Below, one piece after another: positions 1 through 10,435 of a stretch of 64,000 nucleotides of DNA; the first letter of the stretch is position 1, and each line of letters begins with the position of its first letter. The stretch lies in NCBI GenBank assembly GCA_944548615.1, contig OX155967.1, positions 4,623,281-4,687,280 of the forward strand. The letters run 5' to 3'. The notes under the pieces were generated by a model. The model saw only the letters and a list, made by a program, of their open reading frames with translations. It did not search any database and was not told the DNA's origin. The stretch comes from Micropterix aruncella. Its lineage: Eukaryota; Arthropoda; Insecta; Lepidoptera; Micropterigidae. Both the position numbers and the translations under genes were made by a program.

Positions 1-1
1 C

Positions 2-325
2 AAAAATCTGGAATATGTAGAACGTCTCCGCAGATTGCAACTGCCCACACTCAAGGATCGTCGGATCAGGGATGACCTCATTAAGACATATAAGATCCTC
101 AACGGATACTACAATTGCCCTGAGTTGTCTTCTATCTTCAAGCGAAACCACAAACATCATCTGCGAGGACACAACTTTAAACTGGAGAAAACACGATTCC
201 ACACCAATCCCAAGAAACATTTCCTAAGGAGCTGGATTGTGGACCAGTGGAACAGTTTACCTGCTGAAGTGGTTAAAGCATGTAGTGTTAACAAATTCAA
301 AAATAGATTAGACGTACATCTTTAA
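2..325 (+). pseudogene. Non-LTR retrotransposon (LINE) ORF2 C-terminal fragment
   Basis: The frame is open from position 2 to the stop at 325. The peptide has the C-terminal signature of CR1/L2/Jockey-group polymerases: LRRLQLPTLKDRRIRDDL, then TYKILNGYY, then NPKKHFLRSWIVDQWNSLP, then SVNKFKNRLD. No reverse transcriptase core is present, so this is a 5'-truncated tail, followed by AT-rich AATAAT sequence at about 345-380 that probably belongs to the 3' end. The same fragment occurs in copy B at 31855-32178. The apparent start at 35 is a TTG inside the open frame and is not a real initiation site. Confidence 0.8.
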
Positions 326-529
326 AAAGATTGTAATTGTACTAATAATGAGGAATGTACTAATAATAATAATGAATTTCCTAATTTCAATACAATCTGC
401 GATCCGCCATGCAGAAGACAGGTCGAAGTGGAGGAGCCTCGTAGGCAAACTGTTGTCTAGTGGCCACGATCCTCAGTAATGAGGGACCGACGGAGAAGAA
501 GAATTTCCGAGAAAGAAATACATTAAAAA

Positions 530-1167
530 AACAACTCGCTTACTAAATAATTACATACCCATGCTCAGGTGTATCCGGATTGTAGTAACCAAACGACTTC
601 TCCGCTGCATATATCTTGATTATTGAAAAAGGTTTTGTAGCGGAAAGTTTTTCCTTTAAAGCCATTCCGCACCGTACCGTCAGACCCATGTTAGCACAAG
701 CCACTGAGAGGCTAAGTACCTCGCGAATAACAGCAAGGAATTTATCATGGCGGTAAGTGAGCATCCTTGATCTAAGGCTGCCTTGGAGCCAGTTAGAATA
801 GGTCAAGCTGGGCACGGGGTATTCCTACAAAAACGGCATGAGCACTGGGGTCTAGAAGTGTAAGCTGAAAGGCATTTAAATAAAATTTCAGCAGCTCTGG
901 CGTCCAGTCATACAACATTATCTTCCGGTGCATTGGGGGAGGAATACAAAAGTCCCCGACTGTTCTTCAAACATTCTGGCATTGAAGGCCAATAGCATGT
1001 GCCATACTATTGCTATCGTAATCTCCTCGCAAGAGGGACTTCTTCAGGTCCACATTACTCATGGTTCTACTGCCATACCCGAGACCATTGTCATTCTGGC
1101 TGATTCCAGTAAGAAACTATTTGTAGAAGTCTATGTGGGTAAAGCTTTAACCGGCAACACATGGTAA
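530..1167 (-). pseudogene. RLE retrotransposon fragment, broken
   Basis: Read on the minus strand, this resembles the middle and C-terminal part of the RLE element at 10436-12626. The segment around 543-815 has YRHDKFLAVIREVLSLSVA, matching YRHDKVLAVIREVISLSVA there. The segment 820-1160 matches the part around 11560-11760. The frame is broken between the two and the 3' end is missing, so it is a dead fragment. It recurs in copy B at 32382-33019. Confidence 0.75.
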
Positions 1168-1223
1168 GCGACAAAAAATATATATATATATTTTTTAATA
1201 ACTGAGAAAGTACTCTTACCATA

Positions 1224-1840
1224 GTAATGGGCGTCCCAAAATTAACGCAAGATTTGAATGAAATAAAAAACGATGTTCTTTTTCCTTTAAATTGTTATTT
1301 TTTATTGAATCGTAAAGTACACAGGAAAGGGTATGGTATGTATGGTATAACACATCGGGCAAATCTCATGGAGTAATTGAATTGTTTTATGGCCTGTATG
1401 GCACCGTCTTGTTAAAACCACATTCCACAACAATTTCATACAATTTAAGCCGTAACACAATTCAATTACTGCATGAGACATTTCTTAGCCGTGTACTCCT
1501 TCGTTTCAGTGATAAGAATTGGACCCCCTGATCGTGGGATTTAACACCATTGGATTTCTGTTTATGGTTTTATGGTGTTATTTTAAGTTAGACCTATGCC
1601 AACAAGCCCATAAGGAAGCATGTATTGAAGGAGCAAATTTAACGTTGCATCAACGCAATTAAGTCACATACATGCAAAATGGTCATGGAAAATTTTGAAA
1701 AAGAGTGTATATGTGCAAAGCCGTGGAGGCCATTTGCCCGATGTGTTATACCATACATAATAACCCTATCCTGTGTACTGTACAATTAAAGTGTTTTTTA
1801 TTTAATTCAAATCTTGTGTTAATTTTGGGATACTCATTAC
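1224..1840. mobile_element. Mariner-like relic with long terminal inverted repeats
   Basis: The ends are inverted repeats of about 50 bp. The left end begins GTAATGGGCGTCCCAAAATT and the reverse complement of the right end begins GTAATGAGTATCCCAAAATT; the similarity continues through AAGATTTGAAT and AAATAAAAAAC. Inside, the + strand reads in broken frames as a mariner/Tc1-type C-terminus (TPLDFCLWFYG, then YANKPIRKHVLKEQI). The internal sequence is decayed and about half the length of an intact mariner. The matching copy is 33076-33692. Confidence 0.65.
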
Positions 1841-2543
<703 letters not shown>

Positions 2544-2880
2544 CACTTGCGAGCAACTAAATCGACTCACCCCCTCAGGTCGGATAAAAACCAGTTTTTT
2601 TCTAAAATGACTAACCGGATTTACACCAAATATATATTTTTATGAAAACCTAATTATTTAGCTTTCTAATGACAACATTTAAAAAAAAATCGGTTCAGAA
2701 CTTTTTTAAATAATAATTACTGAACGGACGTATTGAGAAAGTACGGTATTTGTCGCAAAAAGTTTCCGCGTCTTTAATCACTCATAAATCCCCCCGGAAC
2801 AGGTTTATTTTTGGCAGTTACTTATCAGTAGTTGACGCGAAAAAATCTCCGTAAGCCAAACTCATTATTATCGTAAAAGT

Positions 2881-3183
2881 ATGGATACTACACCAAAAAA
2901 GACCGCCCAGGTTATTGCTTTAATGCAGCAGAGCCTTAGTCAACGTACAGTTGCTCGTCAAGTGGAATTTAGTCAGTCTGCCGTCTCAAGGGTAAAAAGA
3001 AGGTTTGAACAAACTGGTACCATCAATCGGAGACCAAATAGCAGCCGGTTACGGTGCGCTTCTGAGATAGACGACCGTTACATCGCTTCGACGTTACTGC
3101 AGAATCGCGACCTCGCTGGCAAACCCCTCAAGCACGTAACATCCATTTGGGGACATGTATGGCGGCCGCCTAACAATCCGTAA
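2881..3183 (+). pseudogene. Tc1-like transposase N-terminal HTH fragment
   Basis: The 100-codon frame begins at an ATG and encodes a helix-turn-helix of the Tc1/mariner type: QVIALMQQSLSQRTVARQV is the first helical unit, followed by SQSAVSRVKRRFEQTGT. In Tc1 transposases this paired-like domain binds the inverted repeats. The DDE catalytic domain is absent: after RRPNSSRL the sequence soon stops resembling a transposase. The same frame is intact in copy B (34692-34994), which after a recent duplication does not indicate selection. Confidence 0.6.
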
Positions 3184-4972
3184 CATCCGATTTTGGATAT
3201 CGCGCTCGCCGCTGCGAAAAATGCAATTTACGATTCGAATCGTCGTACTTTAATGCTTTCTGACCGCGGGACGACATGGCCAAATAATCTTTCATTCGCC
3301 GGCCAACGACGATAACATCGACCGCCGATTTAAAAACTCAGCATTAGACGTCAAAACAGCATTGTCGATCGGCCACCCCGCGGCGGCGTATAGTTCCGCG
3401 ACGTGTTTGTTTTGTGAAGTGTTTTGTGTATATAAGTGCAGTGTATACCGGATAAAAGTAAGTAATTTCCCTTTTTAAGTAGTTTAGCCATTAGGATTAT
3501 TCAATTTCCACAATCCATTTGCTGTTTTTCACGAATTTTCGAAGAAAACACTTTGTCAACAACATACGGCTCGCGAAAAAATGGCCGTTTTTATTTTGTA
3601 ATGTTTGTGAAATATCCCTATATATCGCGAAACATGACGTAATGTCGCTTTAATTTACTAATAAAATAGGTATTGCTTCATTTACATCCTAAGTTATCAC
3701 ATAATTAGGCGTATTTTGAACATTATATGTTGTTTTTCTAATATGGCTCGCGAAAATGAAACTTGTTTTGATAATTACTATGAGAGAAAAAAGTGCGATT
3801 TTCCATAGTTTTTCGATGAAATGTGACTCTTTGGAGTATAGTAATTAGTTATTAGACATATAATAAGTCTATGATAAGACAATATAATTGAAAAAATCTA
3901 ACGAATTTTATATTATGGGCATTCAAAGTTTATTATTAGGTTCGGAAGCGGAAACTCTCAAAACTTTAGATTTTTCTATAATATCAGACAAAGGTCAAAG
4001 TTCTGGTGTGATTTCTAAGAAGAAGTGATGTAGTAATAAAGTTATTTTGAAAGAATTTCATATAAAAAAATACCATAAGTAGTCACAAATTAAAAATTAA
4101 AAAAAATTTTTTTTACGAGAATAAATAAAATTTTTCTTGGCTGAATAAATAAATATTTTTTCCGTATTTTTGTATGCAAATAAGTAAAAAAAAAATATCG
4201 TTTTGGTAAAGCATTTAATAAAGAACATAACTGTATTTACAATTTTTGATATTTACAAAAACTGTATTTACAAAAAAATCGAAATGAGTTTATAGGCGAG
4301 TTTTTTTCAGTTTGCCAATTTTGTAATATTTATTCATTATTATCTTAATTGTTTTACGAGATAAGGTTATAATGTTTTATATGTCAAATTTCAATGCGAT
4401 CATTTTTCTCTTTATCTTTTTTTATTCCGTTTAGTGGTTTATAAGTTATGATCGTTTTTCTCAAGGCCGTTGACTCGCGTCGATTTTTTGCGCGCGAATA
4501 TGTCGCGCGCAAAAGTGATAGGTGTTTTTACCTCGCAACGCGCGCCGCAGCATCGCCGCGTCGCTTCAAGCCGCCGTGTACAGTAGGAGCTGAGACAAGT
4601 TCAAGGGGTAGCTGTCAGTCAGTGAACGATCAGAAAATGCTTGAAAAAATCCGACCTCATTCCAAAAACACCTGTCACAGGCCTTAAATTGACCACACGC
4701 CACTAGCAAGCGCGCGTTTAATTTGCTCGAGAGGACGTCAGTTGGAGAATATAGCATTGGCGGTCAGTTTTATTTACTGACGAGAGCAGAATGTGTCTGT
4801 ATGGCAGCCACAGAATAGGCTGGTTCTCCAGGCATCCAGGTGAGCAATTTTCGCAGTGCTGCCTTCGCTGAAACAGTCTCCTACTGCGGCGTTTCCTGCA
4901 TGATGTGGGCTGGATTTTTTTTAGAGGGAAGGTCCAGCCTCGTTTTCGTGCCAGGGGAGGGTCGGAGAGAAT
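3184..4972. other. AT-rich non-coding stretch with diverged repeat
   Basis: No credible coding frame is seen. Roughly 4090-4500 is a diverged relative of the TTAA-flanked element at 44893-45553: both carry a Cs-and-Ts block near TTTTTTCA, then TTATTCAT, then ATTGTTTTACGAGATAAG-like sequence. The GC-rich patch 4480-4570 (CGCGCGCAAAAG) and the patch 4590-4970 are unclassified. Confidence 0.45.
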
Positions 4973-5383
4973 GGGGGCGCCAGTTTTGCATGCGGCAATT
5001 TTGCACAAATGTCACTTTTGACAGTTCCAAATCTGTTGAGGGCAGATTTGTAGGAGGCAACCTTGCAGGCGGCAACCTTGCAGGCGGCAACCTTCAGTAC
5101 AGTTTTTAAGTTTTTCTGTTAGGTTAGGTTAGGTTAGGTTTTTCTTTCCCTAAAATCGAAGTGACATTAATTACCGGCATCCTTGTAGTGGATGACTTTT
5201 ATACATCAAACTAAACATTAAAAAAAATGTTTTAAGTTTTTCTGTTAGGTTAGGTTAGGTCATTTTGACATTTGCAAAAGTGCCTTCTGCAAGATTGCCT
5301 TCTGCAAAACTGCCGCCTGCAAGAATGCCGTCTGCAAGATTGCCGTCTGCAAATTTGCCTTCTGCAAGTTTGATGGGACCCGA
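4973..5383. mobile_element. Foldback-like element, unit A, with 15-bp subrepeats
   Basis: The unit starts GGGGGCGCCAG and ends near GATGGGACCCGAG. Its left arm carries about 3.7 copies of the 15-bp unit GCAACCTTGCAGGCG (about 5043-5095). Its right arm carries six or seven copies of the inverted unit, such as AGATTGCCTTCTGCA (about 5277-5370). Between the arms are two TTAGG runs, near 5119-5140 and 5246-5262. Opposed arrays of short tandem repeats resemble Foldback/Galileo-type DNA transposons, but no transposase is seen. Related units lie at 5521-5932, 36783-37194, 37332-37742 and, inverted, 39732-40039. Confidence 0.6.
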
Positions 5384-5520
5384 GAGAATTCGTCGTACTG
5401 CGCATATTTCCAGTTTTGACAGCTGTGTTTACGTCGCGCGTAATGTTTCGCGTCATTGGCCGCTTTTATTCCGCTTTTCTCGTTTTGTGCGGGAAATTAT
5501 TAAATTGACGATGAATAAAA

Positions 5521-5932
5521 GGGGGGCGCCAGTTTTGCATGCGGCAATTTTGCACATATGTCACTTTTGACAGGTCCAAATTTGTTGAGGGCAGATTTGC
5601 AGGAGGCAACCTTGCAGGAAGCAACCTTGCAGGCGGCAACCTTCAGTACAGTTTTTAAGTTTTTCTGTTAGGTTAGGTTAGGTTAGGTTTTTCTTTCCCT
5701 AAAATCGAAGTGACATTAATTACCGGCATCCTTGTAGTGGATGACTTTTATACATCAAACTAAACATTTAAAAAAATGTTTTAAGTTTTTCTGTTAGGTT
5801 AGGTTAGGTCATTTTGACATTTGCAAAACTGCCTTCTGCAAGATTGCCTTCTGCAAAACTGCCGCCTGCAAGAATGCCGTCTGCAAGATTGCCGTCTGCA
5901 AATTTGCCTTCTGCAAGTTTGATGGGACCCGA
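5521..5932. mobile_element. Foldback-like element, unit B
   Basis: This is a direct repeat of 4973-5383, starting 548 bp downstream of it and about 97 percent alike. Its left array has GCAGATTTGCAGGAG followed by GCAACCTTGCAGGAA, and its right array has the inverted 15-bp units. The intervening 5384-5520 contains no array. The two units in tandem look like a local duplication or two nearby insertions. Confidence 0.6.
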
Positions 5933-6224
5933 ATAAAAGAGTTAGTTCTACCACAGGAAGTGTGCTGGATGCGGATTGATCAGGAGCAGGAGATACGAAA
6001 GGTGTGACAGCATTTTTTGTCACGCTTCTCTTCGGACGAAAAAAGGTAAATAGCAAGTTTTAAGCCAATATTTATTCAATTTTATATATTCTAAGCTTCA
6101 ACGCAGTAAGCATTTAAGCAAATTAGCAAATAAGCTCGGCGCAGTAAGCAAATTCCATAAAAATATAAAGTTGGCGGCGTCAGTAGTGAAAGACACGCTA
6201 TTTCGTTTTATCGATATCGATGGA

Positions 6225-6500
6225 TTAGGGGCTGTCCACATATTACGTAATCACGGTTTTGGGATTTTCGACATCCCTCCTCCCCCATGTCAAGACGTAT
6301 TCAGCTGCCTGACTACCCCCCCCCCTCCCTCCATGATTACGTTATCAACCGAATTCGCGGAAAATGTGGAGAATCGTGAACCGAGCGTTTGTAAAGTGTT
6401 TGAAGACTTCCACGATGACGCGAAACTCCGGATCCTTCGTGCACTTTTTGTATTTCTTTTTAAACTGCCCCACTCGTCGGCCTGCCGTTGATTACGTAAT
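6225..6500. repeat. Short interspersed repeat with TTACGTAA motifs
   Basis: The segment opens with GGGGCTGTCCACATATTACG and closes near GATTACGTAATCAGGACGGG, with GATTACGTTATC in the middle and a poly-C run (6317-6328) that is longer in copy B. Recurring palindromic TTACGTAA and the GC-rich edge suggest a small non-autonomous element, but no convincing inverted ends were found. The weak open frames here are not conserved-looking. Confidence 0.35.
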
Positions 6501-7266
6501 CAGGACGGGCGTTAATTTGTGTATTTTTTATATGTTTAATTTTTTTATATGTTTAATTAGTGTTTTTTGTATTATTTATATATTCAATATTTTTATTTGT
6601 TTAATTAATTATTGTTTAATATGTTATTGACACGGTTTTTCACAAAAAACCACGCAACTATCATATGATGGCAACAATATTTATTTACATTATATTTTAA
6701 AATAAAAGATCACTTTTGGGATTTTCCATGCTAAATAGAATTACACTACCCTCTGAAAATCATGATCCATACACGATCAGAATAATAGTAGAATTTGTGT
6801 TAACTCTGTGTATTAAAGAGAATCAGTTACAATATAATTTCAATGACCTTACGAATTGATTAATGATAAATATAATTATAAAATAAACGAATATAATTTA
6901 TAAATGTAATGATTTTACAGATGGGTTTTTTTTACAGTTGACTCCAAAGAAAAACAAAAATATTTGCGCGACTGAAAAGGACCAGATGTACGTTGTCGTC
7001 ATTGAGAACGGTAGACGACCGAATCACCAGGGACATAATAACTTCAGCAATGAAAAATAAATATCGCAAACACCAAGGACGACGCTGAACAAGACTGAAA
7101 ATTGAAATTTATATGATAGATAAGTTGTATAGTCACTTTAAAATGTTTTTTTAATTGTCAACTGTTTTGCTTATCATATATTTAGCATAAATATCGCCAC
7201 GTATTTTGTATAAAATAAGTAAAATTTTGTGACTATTTGACAGGTCTGATGGTACGGTTATTAACT

Positions 7267-7289
7267 GTGTGTGTGTGTGTGTGTGTGTG
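7267..7289. repeat. (GT)n microsatellite
   Basis: A short TG dinucleotide run, a few units shorter in copy B (near 39087). Confidence 0.9.
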
Positions 7290-7600
7290 CATTTCCAAAA
7301 TCTGTTTATTAGCCAATTGGATACGAATATGTTTGTTATGTAACTATAAATACTTTTTTCATGTACTTGTCATGTCATGTATTTCGTTTTACTTTAACAT
7401 AAGCAATAGTAGATATTGTCACATGAGCAGTATGCACCTGTAAACATACAAGCATATTGTTATAATTTATTTTATTGCAATACAACGAATCATTTAGTTT
7501 TTTTCACCAGCATAATCCGGATGAAATAATATGTAGGCATTGATATAGGATTTTTCTCGCGAATATAAAATGTTCTGTACCTAATAATTATTCCTTGTTA

Positions 7601-7941
7601 TAAATAGGATAGAAACGAATTTACCGCGTGAAATTTGTAGGACCCGACGTTTCGGTGACGTTGCAGCCGCCGTTGTCTAGGGTAGACTAAAGAGCTGTCA
7701 GTCCGTTGTTTTGCGGGTAGGCCGCAAACCGCCCGGCCCGGCCCCCCACCACCGTTATAACCTACGCAGTGGCGGCAGCGGTTTGCGGCCTACCCGCAAA
7801 ACAACGGACTGACAGCTCTTTAGTCTACCCTAGACAACGGCGGCTGCAACGTCACCGAAACGTCGGGTCCTACAAATTTCACGCGGTAAATTCGTTTTCT
7901 ATCCTATTTATAATGTCAAACAGCCGCGATAGTCTTCGATT
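7601..7941. mobile_element. Hairpin (foldback) element with 13-bp target duplication
   Basis: Two nearly perfect inverted arms of about 130 bp (about 7601-7731 and 7778-7913) flank a short GC-rich loop, and a unique tail follows (7914-7941, containing GTCAAACAGCCGCGATAG). It is flanked by TTATTCCTTGTTA at 7588-7600 and 7942-7954. Copy B carries that word once and no element (around 39410), so it is a precise insertion after the block duplicated. A sibling with the same arms and tail lies at 59641-59889 and a diverged one at 14542-14812. An asymmetric tail and 10-13 bp target duplications suggest retrotransposition rather than a cut-and-paste MITE. Confidence 0.8.
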
Positions 7942-8339
7942 TTATTCCTTGTTAAATACACAATGTTCTAAAGTATGTGCATCATTAAACCGCACGCTTG
8001 ATTCGTAATTTTTTTTTTGTTGATTTACAAAATGAAAAAAATATATTCAAATTTTGTGGGAGTGCTTGGGGTAAATCGCAGCATTTTTATCGATATCGAT
8101 ATTGATGAATTGGCACGGAGTCACATTCTTAACTATTGGATTGACAGTTGGCTACAATGCGATGTTACTGTTTCTGCTACTGGCACCTTATTTGTACGTA
8201 ACTCCATACAAAAGTGAATTTCAATTCAAATGTACTGAGTTCCGCATCTTATTTATATGATCAGTGATTATTAGTTTTTCCGTTTGAAGACTCGCAACGT
8301 GCTCGCAACATAAGTTTGTGACTCGCAAAATAGAAAACG

Positions 8340-8418
8340 ATGGCTCCTCGCAAGAGAAATAAGAAGACGAAGAAAGATGCTGGTGATGTAAAGGGTTCGG
8401 CGATCGCGGAAGTTGCTG
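8340..8418 (+). CDS. Exon 1 of novel repeat/CCCH-like protein gene
   Basis: The ATG at 8340 opens a frame of 26 codons plus one base, reading MAPRKRNKKTKKDAGDVKG and then SAIAEVA, a strongly basic N-terminus that could be a nuclear localisation signal. An in-frame TAG lies nine bases upstream, so this is the first available start. The likely donor is G|GTTTGT at 8419, a usable but not ideal site. The single leftover G joins the GA that begins the exon at 14959 to give a glycine codon and keep the long frame open. The exon lies 74 bp right of the duplicated-block boundary, leaving little room for a 5' UTR and promoter unless they extend into the block. The pairing of the exons is inferred from phase and position. 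Confidence 0.6.
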
Positions 8419-8845
8419 GTTTGTTTATTTACATTTTTCGATTGTTGTGGGAATTTACGACAGGCAGGCTTTTGACCAATTCCGATTAATTAAAGATCTA
8501 TCTCAAGGCTCCACGTTCCGGGTTTAGTCTGAAATGCGCTTATAACGCAGCCGAGCGGCGCATATTGGTTATCTGGATAATGAGATGGACGAATTATGGG
8601 AAGATTTCGTGGTAGCCGCCTGACGCGCACTGCAGGGGATGCGGTGCGTTGCGCTTCATTTTTAACGCCGTACGGAAAAAAACGCATTTTTGTAGTCCGC
8701 GGACTACGGGGAAATTTTCGGACTTCCATCCAGTGGCGCACCGCAGCAAATCTGCAGCAATCCAAAGAATTTAAAACTAGATCTGTTTTTTCCATAGTGC
8801 GCGAGCTTTTATGTGATATAGTTCACAGATTTTCCGAAAATAAAA

Positions 8846-9171
8846 TGCACCTAACAAATATCACGATAGTATTTACAATTTCTAATTAGGGTTCCGTATT
8901 TTTCCATAAGACAAGTACAAGTTCAAAATGCCGAGTTTTTTTTCACTTTTTTGACTTTCTCATATTTATTCATAATTATTTAATTGTTTTACAAAATGAG
9001 ATTTCAATATTCAGTATACAAAATTTCAATTCGATTATTGCAAAGTTATTGTTTTTATGATTGCTATAGTAGTTCCATAGTTATAGTACTTTTTGTCGAA
9101 CGGGTCGATATTGCAAGAAATTCCAATAAATTGCCGCGGTCTGCTGTGAAATTATGCCGCTACTCGAAGGG
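8846..9171. mobile_element. Right half of a TTAA-flanked non-autonomous element
   Basis: The sequence matches 45238-45553 (for example ATCACGATAGTATTTACAAT, then GGGTTCCGTATTTTTCC, then TTGCCGCGGTCTG) and ends TACTCGAAGGG followed by TTAA at 9172-9175. The left half is missing. The TTAA junction and CCCTTCG-type end point to a piggyBac-mobilised family. Confidence 0.5.
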
Positions 9172-9210
9172 TTAAAGCGTTTAGACGCTATCGTGTAGGA
9201 ATACATACGC

Positions 9211-9268
9211 GCACACACACACTCACACATACACACACACATACACACACACACATACACATACACAA
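9211..9268. repeat. Imperfect (CA)n microsatellite
   Basis: ACACAC runs are interrupted by TC and AT dinucleotides. Confidence 0.85.
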
Positions 9269-10432
9269 TCACAATTTTAAAAATGCACAATCACAAAAGT
9301 TTCATTGGGCTGGGAAAGTAAAAAGAAGTGTTGGGTTAAAAATATCTGCTACTGCAATAGTCCAACATAAATATTTTGGATTTAGATTTTATAACCATAA
9401 GATTTCAGGAATTATTTAAGAATGAATTATATACTATTTGATCTCCTATTAAATTTAGTGACTGTATTTGACTCCTATTAATTCAGAAATAAGACACAAT
9501 ACATAGAGAAAGTATCAGTGCTAAACAATGATTAGCAGTAACTTGAAGGTTTCTAGCGACGGGAAACATATGAACCGCTTTTATCACAACTGATACTTGA
9601 AACACCCGGCCGCATCGAATGCCGCGCGCGAGCGAGTGGCCTAACTAACTCCCTAACTGCTTTTACACTGCCCTAACTAGTGCATTAGTTAGAAGTTAGG
9701 ACGGTCGGCCGATCTCTAGATCAGGATTCTTACTGGCTAACTGCGATTACACTGTAACAGAAATCCCTTTTTTCTGTGCATTTGTCACCTGCTTATAGGG
9801 ATTGTTAGTTTTCAGAGTTTTTCTATTGGAAAATCATATTGAAAAAGCGTACTTTCTACTGTCACAAACTTTCTAACCTTAAAACTCAAAATCTGATAGC
9901 TTACAAAAAAAGTTTGCATAAGTCAGGTTAGCCACCTTACAGTGAAATAAGAATAAATAAATCTTAAGTAATCTTAATGTAATAAATAAATTCTAATTAA
10001 AGAATAAAACACTGCGTAAAATAATACTTTTATTATGATTTTTTGGCATTAACTTAATAATTTATTCCATCATAAAATACAAAATATTGATTTGGTCGGT
10101 TGGCCAGACTGGCGAAGGCTTTCAGATTCAAAATTACCTAGATTGCAAAATGGCGGGCAGGTGGGTGTGTTTTTTTCTGCTGCAGCGATCTGGGAGAACT
10201 AAAGTATTTTAGCTGATCTAATCCCGATTGAGGATTGTCAAAAAGTAAAATAACATGTCTTAGTGATTATATTGCAAATAAAAATAGTCAAGATATTATT
10301 AATATGTACCTAATAATAGAAAAAGTCAGTAAATGTTAGTCAAATTCTTTCTTCAATAATAGAATAGTCAATAAATTTTAGTTTAATTCGTTTAGAAATT
10401 TTAGTTTAATTTAGTTTAATTCGTTCTTTCAT
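9269..10432. other. Intronic sequence with no recognised gene
   Basis: This is AT-rich intron of the novel gene. The only structure seen is a small palindromic patch near 9640-9760 built on CTAACTAG and TTAGTTAG words. No coding frame or family motif was found. Confidence 0.5.
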
Positions 10433-10435
10433 TAG

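Noticed and set aside
5265..5570. Open frame rich in LPSARLPSAKLPPA, and similar frames at 5250-5456, 5799-6056, 37061-37381 and 39889-40116
   Set aside because: They are produced by the 15-bp arrays of the foldback-like units; they start and stop at array edges without promoter or splice context. The peptide pattern is discussed as a finding but not called a gene.
4973..5932. CRISPR-like array, because of regularly spaced short repeats
   Set aside because: Units are contiguous 15-mers without spacers, arranged as inverted arrays, in a eukaryotic genome with no cas genes.
6171..6630. Short ORFs with PPPP and cysteine-rich segments
   Set aside because: They depend on a poly-C run whose length differs between block copies, shifting the frame.
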